DNA of 59,717 nucleotides from Pseudomonas sp. PA27(2017) (GTDB taxonomy: Bacteria; Pseudomonadota; Gammaproteobacteria; Pseudomonadales; Pseudomonadaceae). Location of the stretch: assembly GCF_001945445.1 (NCBI RefSeq), contig NZ_MSXW01000025.1, positions 1-59,717 of the forward strand, in the 5' to 3' direction. The notes under the pieces were generated by a model. That model was not told where the DNA came from. It did not search any database and saw only the letters and a list, made by a program, of their open reading frames with translations. The first letter of the stretch is position 1. Every line of letters starts with the position of its first letter. Positions 12,167 to 20,367 of this stretch are shown here, in pieces. The translations under genes were made by a program, and so were the position numbers.

Positions 12167-12966
12167 GACACGTTCTCGGCGCCGCCCTGCTCGCGCTCAG
12201 CCTCTCGGCGCTGGCCGCCACCGAAGTCATTCCACTCAACTACCGCACCGCAGGCGACCTGCTGCCCGTGGTGCAATCGGCGCTCGGTAACGACGGGCGG
12301 GTGAGTGCCTACGGCAACCAGTTGATCGTGAATGCGTCGCCAGCGAAGATCGAGGAGGTGCGCGCCCTGCTCGGCCAGCTCGACACTCAGCCGCGGCGCT
12401 TGCTGATCAGCGTCGACACCAGCGAATCGACCTACCGCGACGACCGGGGTTACGGGGTCGACGGCAGCATCAGCGCCGGCAACGGCCGCGTGGAAATCGG
12501 CCGTGGCGAAGTCGACGGTCGCGACCAAGCGCGCATCATTCGCCGCAGCACCGACAGCCGCGGCGGCGGCACGCAGCAGGTGCAGACCAGCGAGGGTTAC
12601 CCGGCGCTGATCCAGGTTGGCCAGAGCGTGCCGGTGACCACCAGCAGCCGCGGCCCTTACGGCCAGGTGTACAACAACACCGAGTACCGCAACGTCACCC
12701 AGGGCTTTTACGTCACTGCCAGCCTGGCGGGCGAGATCGTGCACCTGGATATCAGCAGCAACCGTGACCGGGTCAGCCAGCAGCAACCCGGCGTTATCGA
12801 CATCCAGCAAGCCGACACCCGGGTCAGCGGACGGCTCGGCGAGTGGATAACCATCGGCGGCAGCAGCGAGCAGAGTCAGGCCGACCGCAGTGGCGTTCTG
12901 CGCCGCTACTCGACCGAAGGCCGCGACGACATGAGCATGCGCGTGAAGGTCGAGGTGATCGACTGA
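12160..12966 (+). CDS. Exported secretin-domain protein (NolW/secretin-like)
   Basis: A 268-residue protein with a clear signal peptide (MKRHVLGAALLALSLSALAA). Residues 24-85 form a secretin N-type subdomain (VIPLNYRTAGDLLPVVQSAL, then LIVNASPAKIEEVRALLGQL). The remainder carries a short secretin-like beta region (SEGYPALIQVGQSVPV, FYVTASLAGEIVHLDIS, RVSGRLGEWITIGG). It is far shorter than true outer-membrane secretins (over 500 residues), and no secretion or pilus genes are nearby, so it is an orphan. ATG 12160 is chosen because it starts a perfect signal peptide; two other ATGs lie just upstream in another frame. Confidence 0.75.
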   Translation: MKRHVLGAALLALSLSALAATEVIPLNYRTAGDLLPVVQSALGNDGRVSAYGNQLIVNASPAKIEEVRALLGQLDTQPRRLLISVDTSESTYRDDRGYGVDGSISAGNGRVEIGRGEVDGRDQARIIRRSTDSRGGGTQQVQTSEGYPALIQVGQSVPVTTSSRGPYGQVYNNTEYRNVTQGFYVTASLAGEIVHLDISSNRDRVSQQQPGVIDIQQADTRVSGRLGEWITIGGSSEQSQADRSGVLRRYSTEGRDDMSMRVKVEVID

Positions 12967-13435
12967 AAGCCCCGTAAAACGTGACCATACGGTCGATCTA
13001 AGACTTATGTAGTACTCATAAAAAAACACTACAAAAACGATTGACGAACATTTTCGTCGGTCGCATGATGGCCTCGCTCCCGCTAATCAGGGGTTCTGGA
13101 AACGGAACCTCCGGGTCAGTCTCCGCGCACCGCAGGGATCGATTCGTGTTGTTACGCCCACAAGGCAGCTCGACGAGATGGCGACTGGAACGAGGTTGTC
13201 CTGAGGGACGGGGAAGCGTTTCACGCATCGAACGGCACAGTGCCAAGGGCGTCCACGGGCCTGCACGCACTACCGCTCGCCTACCCGGCGGCGGGCACGC
13301 GATGCGCTTCGTCCACCCGGCCACGGCCCTCCTCTTTCCGGTTTCCTCTCAACGTCTGCGGTGAGCTCGCGCCGAGCCTGCGCTTCCATGCGCGATGCCC
13401 GGTGCTCGACCAAACACACACTTGAAGGATTGACC
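12967..13435. promoter_or_regulatory. aceA leader and operator region, 469 bp without a gene
   Basis: Several symmetric elements cluster at the left: GACC-ATAC-GGTC (12983-12994), TTATG-N7-CATAA (13005-13021), TGTAGT-N14-ACTACA (13008-13033) and GACGAA-CATT-TTCGTC (13043-13058). The region to about 13060 is AT-rich, consistent with a promoter with operators. The remaining roughly 370 bp is GC-rich untranslated leader. Isocitrate lyase genes in Pseudomonas are controlled by RpiR-family regulator RccR; assigning any of these dyads to RccR is a guess. Confidence 0.5.
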
Positions 13436-15031
13436 ATGTCAGCTTACGAAAACGACATCAAAGCCGTTGCCGCCCTGAAAGAAGCCGCTGGCAGCAGCTG
13501 GAGCGCTATCAACCCGGAATCCGTCGCTCGTATGCGCGCCCAGAACCGCTTCAAGACTGGCCTGGATGTAGCCAAGTACACCGCGGCCATCATGCGCAAG
13601 GACATGGCCGAGTACGACGCCGACTCGTCCGTCTACACCCAGTCGCTGGGCTGCTGGCATGGCTTCATCGGCCAGCAGAAACTGATTTCCATCAAGAAGC
13701 ACCTCAAGACCACCAACAAGCGTTACCTGTACCTGTCCGGCTGGATGATCGCCGCGCTGCGTTCCGATTTCGGCCCGCTGCCGGATCAATCCATGCACGA
13801 GAAGACCGCGGTCGCAGCACTGATCGAAGAGCTGTACACCTTCCTGCGCCAGGCCGACGCCCGTGAGCTGGACCTGCTGTTCAGCGCCCTCGATGCGGCC
13901 CGCGAGTCGGGCGATCGTGGCAAACAGAGCGAGATCCAGGCGCAGATCGACAATTTCGAAACCCATGTGGTACCGATCATCGCCGACATCGATGCCGGTT
14001 TCGGCAACCCCGAGGCCACCTACCTGCTCGCCAAGAAGATGATCGAAGCCGGCGCCTGCTGCATCCAGATCGAGAATCAGGTCTCCGATGAGAAGCAGTG
14101 CGGCCACCAGGACGGCAAGGTCACCGTGCCCCATGCCGACTTCCTCGCCAAGATCAACGCGGTGCGCTACGCCTTCCTCGAGCTGGGCGTGGACGACGGC
14201 GTGATCGTCGCCCGTACTGATTCCCTGGGTGCCGGCCTCACCAAGCAGATCGCCGTGACCAGCGAGCCGGGCGACCTGGGCGACCAGTACAACTCGTTCC
14301 TGGATTGCGACGAAATCAGCCCGGCCGAACTGAAGAACGGCGACGTGGTGATCAACCGTGAAGGCAAGCTGCTGCGCCCCAAACGCCTGCCGTCCAACCT
14401 GTTCCAGTTCCGCAAGGGCACCGGCGAGGATCGCTGCGTACTGGACAGCATCACCTCGCTGCAGAACGGCGCGGACATGATCTGGATCGAAACCGAGAAG
14501 CCCCATGTCGGCCAGATCAAGGCCATGGTCGATCGCGTTCGCGAAGTGATCCCCAACGCCAAGCTGGTCTACAACAACAGCCCGTCGTTCAACTGGACCC
14601 TGAGCTTCCGCCAGCAGGTGTTCGATGCCTTCGTTGCCGATGGCAAGGATGTATCGGCCTACGATCGCGCCAAGCTGATGAGCGCCGAGTACGACGAAAC
14701 CGAACTGGCCCAGGTTGCCGACGAGAAGATCCGCACCTTCCAGCGCGACGGTTCGGCCAATGCCGGCATCTTCCACCACCTGATCACCCTGCCGACCTAC
14801 CACACCGCTGCGCTGTCCACCGACAACCTGGCCAAGGGCTACTTCGCCGACCAGGGCATGCTGGCCTACGTCAAGGGCGTGCAGCGTCAGGAGATCCGTC
14901 AGGGCATCGCCTGCGTCAAGCACCAGAACATGGCGGGTTCGGATATCGGCGACAACCACAAGGAGTACTTCGCCGGTGAAGCGGCTCTGAAGGCTGGCGG
15001 CAAGGACAACACCATGAACCAGTTCCACTGA
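13436..15031 (+). CDS. aceA: Isocitrate lyase
   Basis: A 531-residue enzyme that cleaves isocitrate to glyoxylate and succinate, opening the glyoxylate shunt for growth on acetate and fatty acids. The catalytic loop reads DEKQCGHQ, with the nucleophilic Cys at residue 222. KQCGH in place of the classical KKCGH is what Pseudomonas ICL shows, so this is not a defect. DIDAGFGN and ARTDSLGAG supply metal and substrate ligands. AAGGAT precedes ATG 13436 at good spacing; the longer frame from 13361 is leader sequence. Length matches P. aeruginosa AceA. Confidence 0.97.
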   Translation: MSAYENDIKAVAALKEAAGSSWSAINPESVARMRAQNRFKTGLDVAKYTAAIMRKDMAEYDADSSVYTQSLGCWHGFIGQQKLISIKKHLKTTNKRYLYLSGWMIAALRSDFGPLPDQSMHEKTAVAALIEELYTFLRQADARELDLLFSALDAARESGDRGKQSEIQAQIDNFETHVVPIIADIDAGFGNPEATYLLAKKMIEAGACCIQIENQVSDEKQCGHQDGKVTVPHADFLAKINAVRYAFLELGVDDGVIVARTDSLGAGLTKQIAVTSEPGDLGDQYNSFLDCDEISPAELKNGDVVINREGKLLRPKRLPSNLFQFRKGTGEDRCVLDSITSLQNGADMIWIETEKPHVGQIKAMVDRVREVIPNAKLVYNNSPSFNWTLSFRQQVFDAFVADGKDVSAYDRAKLMSAEYDETELAQVADEKIRTFQRDGSANAGIFHHLITLPTYHTAALSTDNLAKGYFADQGMLAYVKGVQRQEIRQGIACVKHQNMAGSDIGDNHKEYFAGEAALKAGGKDNTMNQFH

Positions 15032-15068
15032 GAACTGGCGCCCGCCCGAGCACACGTTTCGAGCCTCG

Positions 15069-15096
15069 GCCCCGGCAGCGATGCCGGGGCTTTTTT
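15069..15096 (+). terminator. Terminator of aceA
   Basis: GCCCCGGCA (15069-15077) and TGCCGGGGC (15082-15090), a 9-bp perfect stem with a GCGA tetraloop, followed by six T. A strong intrinsic terminator 37 bp after the stop. Confidence 0.93.
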
Positions 15097-15457
15097 ATTG
15101 GCAACTAAGGCGCCCAGCTTTAAAGGCGCCAGTTATCGAGACGAGCCGCTTGGAGAAGCGTTAAAAGAATACATTCTCAAATGACATATATTCCCATTGA
15201 AGCGAGTTTTACTTTCCACTACATATAACTTCCCCGCGCAGCCGAAGTTTCCGCCTTGTTTTGTAGCTCCTTGATTTGCGTGGCTTTCTGAAAACGGGCT
15301 GATTGCAGACATGCGACGTTTTATTATTTTTTTGTACTGAAAAATTTACTTACACCAAATACAGGCATAACATTATGCGAATTGATTCAAGGCGCTTAAT
15401 GCCTTGCCATAATTTTAAATCGTGCGTTAAGCCGTTCCTTGCCTGAGGAGCCCCGGC
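15097..15457 (+). promoter_or_regulatory. AT-rich upstream region of the nuo operon
   Basis: About 360 bp, clearly more AT-rich than the surroundings from about 15165 to 15430. No ORF or RNA gene is recognisable. A small dyad AAGGC-N7-GCCTT lies at 15389-15405. CATAAT at 15408-15413 (preceded by TTGC) is a possible -10 element, about 45 bp before nuoA. The AT bias suggests promoter and upstream-activation sequence, or an H-NS-like protein target; neither is proven. Confidence 0.5.
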
Positions 15458-15871
15458 ATGCTGGAAGCAAGCAGTTCCCTGTCCCATAACTGGGCGTTGG
15501 CCGTTTTTCTGCTGGGCGTCGTTGGCCTCTGTGCCTTCATGATGGGTGTATCCAGCCTGCTGGGCAGCAAAGCCTGGGGGCGCAGCAAGAACGAGCCCTT
15601 CGAATCGGGCATGCTTCCCACCGGCAGCGCGCGTCTGCGCCTGTCCGCCAAATTCTATCTGGTCGCGATGCTCTTCGTGATCTTCGACGTCGAAGCCCTC
15701 TTTCTCTTCGCCTGGGCCGTCTCCGTTCGCGAAAGCGGCTGGGCCGGCTTCATCGAAGCAGCCGTTTTCATAAACATTCTGTTGGCAGGTCTTGTCTACC
15801 TTTGGCGTATCGGTGCGCTGGATTGGGCACCCGAGAGTCGTAAGGCTCGGCAGGCGAAGCTGAAACAATGA
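15458..15871 (+). CDS. nuoA: NADH-quinone oxidoreductase subunit A
   Basis: A 137-residue membrane subunit of proton-pumping complex I. Three hydrophobic helices are seen (about 9-35, 65-90, 97-120). The conserved KNEPFESGM segment between helices 1 and 2 forms the loop at the quinone-site/membrane interface. A GAGGAG site lies ten bases before the ATG. First gene of nuoA-N. Confidence 0.97.
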   Translation: MLEASSSLSHNWALAVFLLGVVGLCAFMMGVSSLLGSKAWGRSKNEPFESGMLPTGSARLRLSAKFYLVAMLFVIFDVEALFLFAWAVSVRESGWAGFIEAAVFINILLAGLVYLWRIGALDWAPESRKARQAKLKQ

Positions 15872-15881
15872 GGCTTTGGCG

Positions 15882-16559
15882 ATGCAATACAAACTCACTC
15901 GGATCGATCCGGATGCTCCCAACGAGCAATACCCGATCGGCAAGCGGGAGGTCGTTACCGACCAACAGCTAGAAGACGAAGTGCACAAGAACATCTACAT
16001 GGGGAAACTCTCGGATGTTCTCAGTGGTGCGGTGAACTGGGGTCGCAAGAACTCCCTGTGGCCGTACAACTTCGGGCTTTCCTGCTGCTACGTGGAAATG
16101 ACCACCGCGTTCACCGCGCCGCACGACGTCGCGCGATTCGGTGCCGAGGTAATCCGTGCATCCCCACGCCAGGCCGACTTCATGGTCATCGCCGGCACCT
16201 GCTTCATCAAGATGGCGCCGGTCATTCAGCGTCTCTATGAGCAGATGCTCGAACCCAAGTGGGTCATTTCCATGGGCTCGTGCGCCAATTCCGGCGGTAT
16301 GTACGACATCTATTCGGTCGTTCAGGGTGTCGACAAGTTCCTTCCCGTCGACGTCTACATTCCCGGTTGCCCGCCCCGCCCCGAGGCGTTCCTGCAAGGC
16401 CTGATGCTGTTGCAGGAATCCATCGGTCAGGAGCGCCGCCCGCTGTCCTGGGTCGTTGGCGATCAAGGCGTTTACCGCGCCGAGATGCCTTCCCAGAAAG
16501 AACAGCGCCGCGAGCAGCGTATTGCGGTTACCAACCTGCGTTCCCCTGACGAAGTCTGA
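15882..16559 (+). CDS. nuoB: NADH-quinone oxidoreductase subunit B
   Basis: A 225-residue peripheral subunit holding the terminal [4Fe-4S] cluster N2 next to quinone. Ligands are seen as the tandem cysteines in LSCCYVEM, the cysteine of MGSCANSGG and that of [12 protein letters not shown] 15882 ([13 protein letters not shown]) gives the usual Pseudomonas length; an in-frame TTG two codons earlier is less likely. It begins ten bases after nuoA. Confidence 0.97.
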   Translation: MQYKLTRIDPDAPNEQYPIGKREVVTDQQLEDEVHKNIYMGKLSDVLSGAVNWGRKNSLWPYNFGLSCCYVEMTTAFTAPHDVARFGAEVIRASPRQADFMVIAGTCFIKMAPVIQRLYEQMLEPKWVISMGSCANSGGMYDIYSVVQGVDKFLPVDVYIPGCPPRPEAFLQGLMLLQESIGQERRPLSWVVGDQGVYRAEMPSQKEQRREQRIAVTNLRSPDEV

Positions 16560-16618
16560 GTCCTGCCTCCTTATAGAGCCGGACTCACTCTCACCGTTGA
16601 CCGATAGCGATCGAGACC

Positions 16619-18400
16619 ATGACTGCAGACACCATCGTGTCCATTGCGCCGTACAAGGCGGACGACCAAGACGTCGTCGTTGAGCTTCAATCCCGTTTTG
16701 GCGCCGACAGCTTCACGCTGCAGGCCACCCGCACCGGCATGCCGGTGATCTGGGTCGGCCGCGACAAGCTCGTAGAAGTGCTGCGCTTCCTGCGCCAGAC
16801 CACCCGTCCCTACGTCATGCTGTATGACCTGCACGGCGTCGACGAGCGCCTGCGCACCCAGCGTCGCGGCCTGCCGGACGCCGATTTCACCGTGTTCTAT
16901 CACCTCATGTCGCTGGAGCGTAACAGCGACGTGATGATCAAGGTGGCGCTGCGCGAGGGCGACCTCAATCTGCCGTCCGTGACCAGCATCTGGCCGAACG
17001 CCAACTGGTACGAGCGCGAAGTGTGGGACCTGTACGGCATCCACTTCACTGGCCACCCGCACCTGACGCGCATCATGATGCCGCCGACCTGGGAAGGTCA
17101 CCCGCTGCGCAAGGACTACCCGGCGCGCGCCACCGAATTCGATCCGTTCAGCCTGACCCTGGCCAAGCAGCAGCTCGAGGAAGAGGCCGCGCGCTTCAAT
17201 CCCGAAGACTGGGGCATGAAACGCCACAGCGAGAACGAGGACTACATGTTCCTCAACCTCGGCCCCAACCACCCGTCCGCCCACGGTGCGTTCCGTATCA
17301 TCCTGCAGCTGGACGGTGAAGAGATCCTCGATTGCGTGCCGGAAATCGGTTATCACCACCGCGGTGCCGAGAAGATGGCCGAGCGCCAGAGCTGGCACAG
17401 CTTCATCCCCTACACCGACCGTATTGACTACCTCGGCGGGGTGATGAACAACCTGCCCTACGTGCTCTCGGTCGAGAAGCTCGCCGGTATCAAGGTGCCA
17501 CAGAAGGTCGACACCATCCGCATCATGATGGCCGAGTTCTTCCGCATCACCAGCCACCTGCTGTTCCTGGGTACCTACATCCAGGACGTGGGCGCCATGA
17601 CCCCGGTGTTCTTCACCTTCACCGACCGCCAGCGCGCCTACAAGGTGATCGAAGCCATCACCGGTTTCCGCCTGCACCCGGCCTGGTATCGCATCGGTGG
17701 TGTCGCCCACGACCTGCCGCGCGGCTGGGACAAGCTGGTCAAGGAATTCGTCGACTGGCTGCCCAAGCGCCTCGACGAGTACGAGAAGGCTGCACTGAAG
17801 AACAGCATCCTCAAGGCCCGTACCATCGGTGTGGCCCAGTACAACACCAAGGAAGCGCTGGAATGGGGCACCACCGGTGCCGGCCTGCGTTCCACTGGCT
17901 GCGATTTCGACCTACGCAAGGCGCGCCCCTACTCCGGCTACGAGAACTTCGAGTTCGAAGTGCCGCTGGCCGCCAACGGCGACGCCTACGACCGCTGCAT
18001 GGTGCGCGTCGAGGAGATGCGGCAGAGCATCAGGATCATCGATCAGTGCCTGCGCAACATGCCGGAAGGCCCGTACAAGGCGGATCACCCGCTGACCACG
18101 CCGCCGCCGAAAGAGCGCACGCTGCAGCACATCGAAACCCTGATTACCCACTTCCTGCAAGTTTCCTGGGGCCCGGTCATGCCGGCCAACGAAAGCTTCC
18201 AGATGATCGAAGCGACCAAGGGTATCAACAGCTACTACCTGACCAGCGACGGCAGCACCATGAGCTACCGCACGCGCATCCGCACGCCGAGCTTCGCCCA
18301 CCTGCAGCAGATCCCTTCGGTGATCCGCGGCAGCATGGTTGCCGACCTGATCGCGTACCTGGGCAGTATCGACTTCGTCATGGCCGACGTGGATCGCTGA
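16619..18400 (+). CDS. nuoC: NADH-quinone oxidoreductase subunit C/D (fused)
   Basis: A 593-residue fusion of the 30-kDa NuoC domain (residues about 1-190, with [20 protein letters not shown] and GHPLRKDYP) and the 49-kDa NuoD domain (about 205-593, [30 protein letters not shown]-terminal DFVMADVDR). NuoD forms the quinone pocket with NuoB; NHPSAHG contains the conserved histidine near quinone. The fusion is normal in gammaproteobacteria. The ribosome site is weak (GAGACC). Confidence 0.97.
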   Translation: MTADTIVSIAPYKADDQDVVVELQSRFGADSFTLQATRTGMPVIWVGRDKLVEVLRFLRQTTRPYVMLYDLHGVDERLRTQRRGLPDADFTVFYHLMSLERNSDVMIKVALREGDLNLPSVTSIWPNANWYEREVWDLYGIHFTGHPHLTRIMMPPTWEGHPLRKDYPARATEFDPFSLTLAKQQLEEEAARFNPEDWGMKRHSENEDYMFLNLGPNHPSAHGAFRIILQLDGEEILDCVPEIGYHHRGAEKMAERQSWHSFIPYTDRIDYLGGVMNNLPYVLSVEKLAGIKVPQKVDTIRIMMAEFFRITSHLLFLGTYIQDVGAMTPVFFTFTDRQRAYKVIEAITGFRLHPAWYRIGGVAHDLPRGWDKLVKEFVDWLPKRLDEYEKAALKNSILKARTIGVAQYNTKEALEWGTTGAGLRSTGCDFDLRKARPYSGYENFEFEVPLAANGDAYDRCMVRVEEMRQSIRIIDQCLRNMPEGPYKADHPLTTPPPKERTLQHIETLITHFLQVSWGPVMPANESFQMIEATKGINSYYLTSDGSTMSYRTRIRTPSFAHLQQIPSVIRGSMVADLIAYLGSIDFVMADVDR

Positions 18401-18410
18401 GGAGAACACC

Positions 18411-18902
18411 ATGAACATGATTCAGACCGACCGTTTTGCCCTCAGTGAAACCGAGCGCTCGGCCATCGAGCACGAGATGCACCACTACGAGGACCCGCGT
18501 GCAGCGTCCATCGAAGCCCTGAAGATCGTGCAGAAGGAACGCGGCTGGGTGCCGGACGGCGCCGCCGATGCTATCGGCGCGATTCTCGGCATCCCGGCCA
18601 GCGACGTCGAAGGTGTCGCCACCTTCTATAGCCAGATTTTCCGCCAGCCCGTCGGCCGTCACATCATCCGTGTATGCGACAGCATGACCTGCTTTATCGG
18701 TGGCCACGAGAACGTGCTGGGCAGCATCAAGGCCGAACTGGGCATCGTGCCCGGCCAGACCACCGCCGACGGCCGCTTCACCCTGCTGCCGGTGTGCTGC
18801 CTGGGCAACTGCGACAAGGCCCCGGCGATGATGATCGACGACGAAACCTTTGGCGACGTGCAGCCCGAAGGCGTGGCGCAACTGCTGGAGAACTTCCAAT
18901 GA
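18411..18902 (+). CDS. nuoE: NADH-quinone oxidoreductase subunit E
   Basis: A 163-residue subunit of the NADH-dehydrogenase module. Its thioredoxin-like [2Fe-2S] (N1a) ligands are the two Cys of CDSMTCF and the two of CCLGNC (second Cys of the pair and the last). ATG 18411 follows GGAGAACACC; a second in-frame ATG two codons later is possible. The stop overlaps nuoF (ATGA). Confidence 0.96.
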   Translation: MNMIQTDRFALSETERSAIEHEMHHYEDPRAASIEALKIVQKERGWVPDGAADAIGAILGIPASDVEGVATFYSQIFRQPVGRHIIRVCDSMTCFIGGHENVLGSIKAELGIVPGQTTADGRFTLLPVCCLGNCDKAPAMMIDDETFGDVQPEGVAQLLENFQ

Positions 18903-20260
18903 CCAGCCGCAGCTCCAACCTGCTGACCTCCTTCGGCCCGGCCAACCGCATCGCCCGCAGCGAAGAGACCCATCCGCTGACCTGGCGCCTGCGCGACGAC
19001 GCCCAGCCCGTATGGCTCGACGAATACCAGCGGAAGAACGGTTATGCCGCCGCCCGCAAGGCCTTGGCCGAGATGGCCCAGGCCGACATCGTGCAGACGG
19101 TCAAGGATTCCGGCCTCAAGGGCCGCGGTGGCGCGGGCTTCCCCACCGGCGTGAAGTGGGGCCTGATGCCCAATGACGAGTCGCTGAACATCCGCTATCT
19201 GCTGTGCAACGCGGACGAGATGGAGCCCAACACCTGGAAGGACCGCATGCTGATGGAACAGCTGCCGCACCTGCTGGTGGAAGGCATGCTGATCAGCGCC
19301 CGGGCGCTCAAGGCGTATCGCGGCTACATCTTCCTGCGTGGCGAGTACGTCGACGCCGCCGCCAACCTCAATCGCGCCATCGAGGAAGCCAAGGCAGCGG
19401 GCCTGCTGGGCAAGAACATCCTGGGCAGCGGTTTCGATTTCGAGCTGTTCGTGCACACCGGCGCCGGGCGATACATCTGCGGTGAAGAAACCGCGCTGAT
19501 CAACTCCCTGGAAGGCCGTCGCGCCAACCCGCGCGCCAAGCCGCCCTTCCCCGCTGCGGTGGGCGTGTGGGGCAAGCCGACCTGCGTCAACAACGTCGAA
19601 ACCCTGTGCAACGTGCCGTCGATCATCGGCAACGGCGTCGACTGGTACAAATCCCTGGCACGCGAAGGCAGCGAAGACCACGGCACCAAGCTGATGGGCT
19701 TCTCCGGCAAGGTCAAGAACCCGGGGATCTGGGAGCTGCCGTTCGGTATCAGCGCCCGCGAGCTGTTCGAGGACTGCGCCGGCGGCATGCGCGACGGCTA
19801 CACCCTCAAGGCCTGGCAGCCTGGCGGCGCCGGCACCGGTTTCCTGCTGCCCGAGCACCTCGAGGCCTCGATGTACGCCGCCGGCATCGCCAAGGTCGGC
19901 ACCCGCATGGGTACCGGCCTGGCCCTGGCCATCGACAACACGGTGAACATGGTCTCGCTGCTACGCAACATGGAAGAGTTCTTCGCCCGCGAATCCTGCG
20001 GTTGGTGCACACCGTGCCGCGACGGCCTGCCGTGGAGCGTGAAGATCCTCCGCGCCCTGGAGCGCAAGCAGGGCACCCGCGAGGACATCGACACCCTGCT
20101 CGGCCTGGTCAATTTCCTCGGCCCCGGCAAGACCTTCTGTGCTCACGCACCGGGCGCCGTGGAGCCACTGGGCAGCGCGATCAAGTATTTCCGTGAAGAG
20201 TTCGAAGCCGGTGTGGGCGCCACTGCGCCGCAGCCGCCGGTAGCGGCACACGCGGTATAG
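18899..20260 (+). CDS. nuoF: NADH-quinone oxidoreductase subunit F
   Basis: A 453-residue NADH-binding flavoprotein. The FMN site is [14 protein letters not shown] near residue 75. [13 protein letters not shown] is the NADH-binding region. The N3 [4Fe-4S] ligands are [11 protein letters not shown] plus a later Cys in [10 protein letters not shown]. The start overlaps the nuoE stop by four bases. The frame extends upstream to 18674, but that part overlies nuoE and is not real. Followed by the only large gap in the operon. Confidence 0.97.
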   Translation: MTSRSSNLLTSFGPANRIARSEETHPLTWRLRDDAQPVWLDEYQRKNGYAAARKALAEMAQADIVQTVKDSGLKGRGGAGFPTGVKWGLMPNDESLNIRYLLCNADEMEPNTWKDRMLMEQLPHLLVEGMLISARALKAYRGYIFLRGEYVDAAANLNRAIEEAKAAGLLGKNILGSGFDFELFVHTGAGRYICGEETALINSLEGRRANPRAKPPFPAAVGVWGKPTCVNNVETLCNVPSIIGNGVDWYKSLAREGSEDHGTKLMGFSGKVKNPGIWELPFGISARELFEDCAGGMRDGYTLKAWQPGGAGTGFLLPEHLEASMYAAGIAKVGTRMGTGLALAIDNTVNMVSLLRNMEEFFARESCGWCTPCRDGLPWSVKILRALERKQGTREDIDTLLGLVNFLGPGKTFCAHAPGAVEPLGSAIKYFREEFEAGVGATAPQPPVAAHAV

Positions 20261-20267
20261 GCCCGAT

Positions 20268-20346
20268 GGCCGGACGAGTGGGCGCGATGGCGCCGTCCGG
20301 CCCAGGCAAAGACAAGAATTCCCTTAGCCCGTCCGCTTTCGAGCGG
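20268..20346 (+). promoter_or_regulatory. Two hairpins in the nuoF-nuoG intercistronic gap
   Basis: GGCCGGACG (20268-20276) pairs with CGTCCGGCC (20294-20302), with further GGCGC/GCGCC pairing possible inside. A second stem CCGCT-TTCG-AGCGG (20333-20346) has a UUCG-type tetraloop. No T-run follows either, so these look like mRNA processing or stability elements rather than terminators. The gap is 107 bp while other nuo junctions overlap or are under 60 bp. Confidence 0.65.
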
Positions 20347-20367
20347 GCAAACGAAGACTGAAGAAAA

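Noticed and set aside
13041..13364. 107-codon frame in the aceA leader
   Set aside because: No family features, no good ribosome site, Arg/Gly/Ser-rich; the aceA start is clear downstream.
14099..14112. Isocitrate lyase active-site defect (KQCGH instead of KKCGH)
   Set aside because: The Pseudomonas-type enzyme normally has Gln before the catalytic Cys 222; length and other motifs are intact.
16619..18400. nuoC-nuoD fusion as a novelty
   Set aside because: The fused NuoCD is normal for gammaproteobacteria including Pseudomonas.
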